A DNA stretch of 64,000 nt from Ganoderma boninense (taxonomy: Eukaryota > Basidiomycota > Agaricomycetes > Polyporales > Polyporaceae): assembly GCA_002900995.3 (NCBI GenBank), contig CM035309.1:2610389-2674388 (forward strand), written 5' to 3'. The notes beneath the pieces are model-generated. The model did not search any database, was not told the origin of the DNA, and saw only the letters and a program-made list of their open reading frames with translations. A program made the translations under genes and the position numbers. This document shows positions 58,901-64,000 of the stretch, piece by piece (the stretch's first letter is position 1; each line of letters begins with the position of its first letter).

Positions 58901-61008
58901 ATGGCATCATCTAGCAATGGTATTGCGGTCCCCGCAAGTCCATTGGATTTACTCCCAAAGATACCTCACCTGGACAACACCTTCGGGGCGGTATTGATCG
59001 GCACCTTCATCGGCCTGATGTGAGCACGCTCTCCCAATCCTGGGGTCTTGTCTGATATTTCTTTGTTCAATAGTTTGTATGGCATTACCTTGCATCAGTC
59101 GTATCGATATTTCCGCATGTATCCTGCAGATGCCCAGATCTTGAAGTGCCTAGTGCGTGTCAGCTCACAATTATCCTCTCTATCTGCTCACCACAATTCA
59201 CAGGTAGGATTTGTTCTGTTCGTCCTCTGCCTCATCACGGAAGTCCCGTTATTCAATGACTTTACAGGGTTCTTGAGACTATCTCATCTGCGCTAAGCAT
59301 GCATGTCTGGTGAGGACCCAAGTACTCGAGAGACGGAAGTCTTGCTGACATCGCAACTGTGCTCTTAGCTACCGCTACCTTGTAACGAACTACTTCAACC
59401 CATTCGCTCTGATCGGTGGTGAATGGTAAGCACCCCTTTATCCTGACCATTTTCGAGCGATGTTTGACGCTGATTGTAGGTCTCTCAATGTAAGCATGTC
59501 GCCGTCTCGCGTTATTCCCCCGCTCGCGCTCACCGCTTGTGTTTGAAGGTATTTCCGGTGATATCTGTCAGCCACTGTCCCTTCTCGGAAGATATATCTC
59601 TAATAGTGATTTCGATTCCAGGGTGTGGTTATGGTTGCTACTCAGAGGTAACCCCATTTCCCCTTTGTCGAAGGGCATGAACTGATTGTTTCGTAGCTTC
59701 TTCGTCCGCCGCGTCTATATCCGTGCGTATGATGACTACAACTTATTTACGATGCGGGATGCATGCTCATATCTCTTGGATCCTGCCAGTTGGTCGCCGC
59801 TACAGATACATCTTAGCTATCGCTGTAAGCGGCAATGTCATCCTTTTCGGACTCTACTCAAATGCTCTCTAGGTGGTCATGTGTTTCGTAGAAATGGGTA
59901 AGCCGTTCGTAACACGCGCCGTCAGGCAGCATACTTAACTAATCGCGGATGTTCCCTTCCTGTAGGATTCTTTATAGGTAAGGACGATATCTGGTTGCCT
60001 GTGCCAGCGGACTCAAACTGAATATACTATTTCGCCTAGCGGCTACCGTTGAAGCGTCAGTCAACGCTCTTATATCCGTTCTCAGCATGCTCAGATCTTC
60101 GCCTCAGGTTCGTCATACCTACTTTCGAAGGCTTCAAACATGCCACGGTAAGCGCATCACATAGCATCCATGAGACTCAGGATTTATTTGCATATAGTGG
60201 CTCGTCTCGACCGGCTCTACCATGGCTGTGTCCTCGGACATCCTGATCACGGCAATGCTCATCTCCGCCCTTCGACGTAGCCGCACTGGTGTCAAACGGT
60301 GCGCCGTCCTCTACCATGTGATCGGAGTAGTGCTCACACGACGATAGGACGGACTCCATGCTGGATGTCATGATCATGTACTCAATTAACACAGGTTAGT
60401 CCTCGCTTCCAGCTTTAAGGAGGCATTACACTGAGCCATTGCTCTCAGGCCTTCTCACAGGGTACGAACATAGTCACAGAGATGCGTTCCAACCATCGTT
60501 CTGATACATTCGCACTCTTCTCCCCCGCCATATCTAGAATTGCCAACCTGGGGTCGTTGCTATTCGTGAGTGTCCCCGTTCCACCCTCACGCCAGTGGGC
60601 CCATTCTTACTCTTCCTTCAGGCATTTATCCAGCCAGGAACTCTCATATGGGCCGGCGTCGGTATACCCGGCGTGAAGAGTACGTGTATCCTTGGCTCTG
60701 ACGACATGCCCACCCACTGACGCGTCACTGGTGCCCCTTGACAGTGTACGCCAACACACTCATGGCCGCGTGAGCATACCCCTCCTGCGTCGGACCTCAG
60801 GAAGGAGCTCACACTGACAACTATCTCCCGCAGGCTAAACTCCCGTCGCTCCATTGCGGAGAAGGGGGCCGGGCGGCTGGAGGACACGTCGCCATTCGGC
60901 ATTAGCGGGCTACCTGACAGTGAGGAAATGAATGCGCCCCACGTCAGACCGCAGAGAACCCATCGCATCGAGGTTCGTATGGCTACTTCAAGGGCTCCTG
61001 CGCCCTAA
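58901..61008 (+). CDS. DUF6534 membrane protein, gene E
   Basis: The clearest member of the family here. ATG 58901: MASSSNGIAVPASPLDLLPK, then FGAVLIGTFIGLM; next exons LYGITLHQSYRYFRMYPADA, VGFVLVLETISSALSMHVW, CYRYLVTNYFNPFALIGGEW, SLN, VFPVIS, GVVMVATQSFFVRRVYI, FVIPTFEGFKHAT, then the DUF6534 core WLVSTGSTMAVSSDILITAM with LISALRRSRTGVKRTDSMLD and VMIMYSINTGLLTG, LIWAGVGIPGVK, MYANTLMAALNSRRSIAEKG and a polar tail ending ...APAP at stop 61006-61008. Introns are 45-75 bp. The protein is predicted to have about seven membrane helices with an outside N-terminus; no biochemical role is known for the family. No internal stop was seen in the joined frame, so it is probably functional. Confidence 0.75.
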
Positions 61009-62813
61009 ACGAGACTCGATATTGAACGGAGAATAGGGCTGGCAGGTGAAGACGGAGTCGACCGCTCAGACGGACTCGGTCCTCGATATCGTGACGTCGG
61101 CCCCGAAAGGCCACTTCCCAGAAAATGTTCCCCTCGACGATATCGAGAAGCAAGGATAAGGATAGGCAGCTGAGCGAAGGGGACGCAAAGCTGATCGTCG
61201 TATAAGGTACTCTCGGCCTGTCGTAGTCCCGTGCAGGAGAGGAACATATGTCGAGAGGATCGGTGTAGGTTAGGTTGATGTCTCAGCATGATGCTCGTAT
61301 ATATTGGTACCCTCAATTATATATGCCGTGTGCCCTATTCTATTCCCAATCCACAGCGCGTTCACAGCTTCCGTCTGTCATCTTGTGAGACCTCCGCAAA
61401 GGTTGTATCAGAGGAGCTCAGTATGGACCGAGGGCTTTAGGGACATGGAAACGATTACTCCCCGCGCTCGGCGAGATTCCGCATATCGAAGGTAAATACG
61501 AGTTGGAGGGCAACAGGTGGACCGAGTTGTAAACATGTAGAGGACCGTCGCAAGCGAAATAGCTATCTCAGACCCCGCGAAGTGCATCACTGTAGCGTCT
61601 GCCAGAGGCGAACAGAATATTGGGAACCAGAATGGTGCCAGGTCTCGAGCGTTCAAGGCCCAAATACATTCGAGCGGGACGGGATGTCAGGCCCAGCGTA
61701 CAAGCCAGACCCTGGAGTCGACAACGACAGAGAACTTGTCTACGGGGTACGACGGGGCGGAAGGCTGATGGGCTCGCCGACTGGATGGACAAATGGACAT
61801 AAACAGATGGACAAACGTGGCCGGCGAGCCCGACAGCGGGTCGCAGCGCATGTCCTCGGTGGTTGACGAGCGCGAATCAACAAAACAGATGAGCAGGGCG
61901 TTGTCGCGAACGTCGTGTGCTGTCGGCGTTGGTGACGTTGATGTATGTAGTTCGCTGCGGGTTGAGTGCTCGTTGACGCCAGGGCCGCCGAACTGTCTCA
62001 CTAGTGTCGCAAGTGCATCTTGTTGGGGATGAGGAATGGTCTCATTTAGCATCTGTTGGGACCAGCCGGCGCGGATGAACGTCCAACGAGATGGAGTAGA
62101 CCAATAAACGACGGCACTGCACCAAAGGATGGATGGTTCGTGACTGTGGTACATGTTGCACTCGTTACCGCCGAGCTTGATTCGCCGGACGTTCATCGTG
62201 GGGCATCAGCTGCAGCCATCTGCTCCAGCTTCCTGCTCGCTACCGGCCCCTTGAGGATGGATGATGTCCGAGGGTGCGCGGAGGGGAGCCGATCGAAGAG
62301 CGAGACGAAAGACCGGTCTCTCGAGTGGTACGACGATGAACCCGTCATCAAGCACCCGTGGACATGAGAAGGGTCGGCATATTGCTGGGTAAGCCATGCA
62401 CAAGGTCAGAGGCGCGTGGAGGTCGGGGTCAGCGTATGCAGGACCAAGGGCCAAGTCCAGTCCGGAGCAGTCCTGTCAACGGCACGAGAGAGATATGAGT
62501 AGGGACTTCAGGGTAAGATGGAGCTGGTGTGCACGGAAACGCCTTCGTTCCAAGGCACCTACGATGTAGACATGACCCTTCTGTCGTAACTGCAGACATC
62601 TTCAGGCCCTTTTCCCCCAATATGTGCCCTCCAGCACCCATAGCTACGACAGCTATTTGATTTACCTCCACCCATCCACTACCCTAAGTATGGCACATGC
62701 CGCGATAGGAGAGGAACTCACCCCCGCTAGCATGAAGAAGCTCCACGTAACAGGCAGGGGATACGAGCTCGAAACTCCTTGGTGACTCCGCTGTCGACCA
62801 CGGCCATCAGTTA
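61009..62813. other. Region after gene E, no confident gene
   Basis: - strand frames with hydrophobic pieces (for example EIAISLATVLYMF near 61550) may be decayed exons of a membrane-protein gene together with the remnant at 62814-63071. Not assembled. Confidence 0.3.
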
Positions 62814-63071
62814 TTACGCGATCAGAGAGGTTATGCCAGGAGCGCACAGCTGTACGACGCGGCGCGCTGGGTCTGCGAGAGGAGGCAGGTGGGTTCGGAG
62901 AAGGGATGCGGGGTGCATCTCGAATCTCGCGCTGAGGGCGAAAACGAGCGAATAGCGCCAGAACATAGCGTAGAGAGAAGACGTACTTGGTAATAATGTG
63001 GCAGAATATTCCTCCTTGGCCCCAAACCGGGCCACATGAGGACGATCCACGGCAAACACAAGGTCATGCAA
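62814..63071 (-). pseudogene. Possible DUF6533-like N-terminal fragment
   Basis: The frame reads HDLVFAVDRPHVARFGAKEE, then YSATLLPSTSSLYAMFWRYS and LVFALSARF. This resembles the DUF6533 pattern (YDxxLTFDREV...W...LFxxxRYxxL) of basidiomycete membrane proteins. The resemblance is loose and the downstream exons could not be joined. Low confidence. Confidence 0.25.
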
Positions 63072-64000
63072 TTATTGGACACGGGCGGAGGTCGGTCGAC
63101 GAACCGTGCCGCAGTCCACGATGATGCGGCGTTGTGCAATCCAACCGACTACTGCACATGTGGAGGCCAACCCTCTTCGAGCACAAGCAAGCCAAAGCTC
63201 GAGTCGTCGGAGTGCGGAGGAACCAAGATGAAGCTGCGAGAGCCGGCGGCTGCGCTTGCTGGGGCTGCGCGTCAACAAAGGGTATCATGTGTCACTAACC
63301 CTAACCCTCCTCACGGTGGGTCAGTTTCCAGCGCGCTTGTCCCCCTGCAGACGATAGTCGATCCCCCCCTTCCACGCTCTCAATCCAAAACCTGTCTTCC
63401 CTTCAGTGTCGTCGAAAGCTATTGAACGAACCACAATCTCGCCTCCTCCGTGCCTGAGGACTTTGAAGATGGTAGAAGCACCACGAACTTGAACACTTCT
63501 CCCTCGACTCCGAATCGCCCCGTACGTCTCCCGTGTACGTGCTCCACTCAACGGCGCCGCTAACGCATATGCTACCATTAGGCAAAGAAGAAACACTCGA
63601 AAGAAGGCATCTGATAGGTGCTTGTGATGGACGCAGGGAAGAGCATCCTGTGGGGAGCACACTTACTGGTTCGTCTCGCTGTTACAGTAACGTTGGCATC
63701 CTTTTTCGTCATCCCTCTCCCTTCCCCTCATTTAATCGCTTTAGCATGCGTGCTGGCAACAGTGTGCGTGGTATTCGCCCTAGACTCCGATTAATGTGCG
63801 ACAAGGACATGCGCACCGCTCATCGTCCGCAACTTGCGCGACCTGCTGCCCAATGGCGACGCCGCGCATCCCCCTGGAATGCCCCCGGCATACACCTATT
63901 GTCTACCTTCATGTCAGCCGGACCTGTATGTCTCTCGGACTCCGCTGCCTGAGTTCCCCTCTCATCGTCCCGTTGTGGCATCCCCCACACGAACATCGTC
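63072..64000. other. Right edge, no confident gene
   Basis: Short open frames on both strands. Two telomere-like CTAACC units at about 63295 are too few to mean anything. Confidence 0.3.

Noticed and set aside
63293..63308. Telomere-like CTAACCCTAACCCT
   Set aside because: Only two units inside ordinary sequence; no evidence for a chromosome end or interstitial telomere.
1..64000. tRNA, rRNA or CRISPR features
   Set aside because: Scanned by eye for T-loop (GGTTCGAAT-like) and cloverleaf patterns and for regularly spaced repeats; no candidate could be folded or supported.

Overview
The window reads as nuclear DNA of an agaricomycete basidiomycete (mushroom or polypore type). The real genes are cut by many short GT-AG introns (about 45-70 bp). 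The recognisable families are typical of that group: CxC1-type KDZ transposase, a DIRS-like tyrosine-recombinase retroelement, and an expanded set of DUF6534 membrane proteins, with 14-TM MFS transporters and a P450. I saw no rRNA, tRNA or CRISPR array.

Layout. 0.2-1.3 kb (-): a four-exon RING-finger gene. 1.7-16.2 kb: a nested transposon. A DIRS-like element on the - strand (gag with zinc fingers, RT-RNase H, tyrosine recombinase) is split by a 9,058-bp KDZ DNA transposon (1972-11029). The KDZ element has ~400-bp terminal inverted repeats and a perfect 8-bp target duplication, and carries three + strand genes: the transposase (with two in-frame TGA codons), a protein of unknown function and an HMG-box-like protein. 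A ~185-bp LTR-like repeat (TGTAACG...CGTTACA) lies beside the DIRS gag and recurs twice, in opposite orientations, near 34 kb. 16-20.7 kb: degenerate DNA.

20.7-25.5 kb: two convergent DUF6534 genes. 26-31 kb: gene-poor, with one copy of a 383-bp TA-flanked MITE and a compound palindrome. 31.4-51.3 kb: a large inverted duplication. An MFS transporter (-) and DUF6534 gene (+) at 31.4-37.9 kb mirror a DUF6534 gene (-) and MFS transporter (+) at 45.7-51.3 kb. A cytochrome P450 gene and the second, apparently identical MITE copy lie between the arms. 51.4-55.8 kb: no confident gene, but a second, inverted copy of the compound palindrome. 55.9-57.4 kb: a seven-TM-type fungal membrane protein gene broken by a 281-bp inverted-repeat insertion and a frameshift. 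58.9-61.0 kb: an apparently complete DUF6534 gene. 61-64 kb: a possible DUF6533-like remnant.

How it works together: the left quarter is layered transposons, and the rest is a fast-changing accessory region built by duplication, inversion and MITE insertion around membrane-protein and transporter genes. The MFS-DUF6534-P450 neighbourhood could serve detoxification or secondary-metabolite export, but that is inference. Several lesions sit in C-rich runs (MFS copy 1 start, DUF6534 gene C tail) and could be sequencing errors rather than true mutations.
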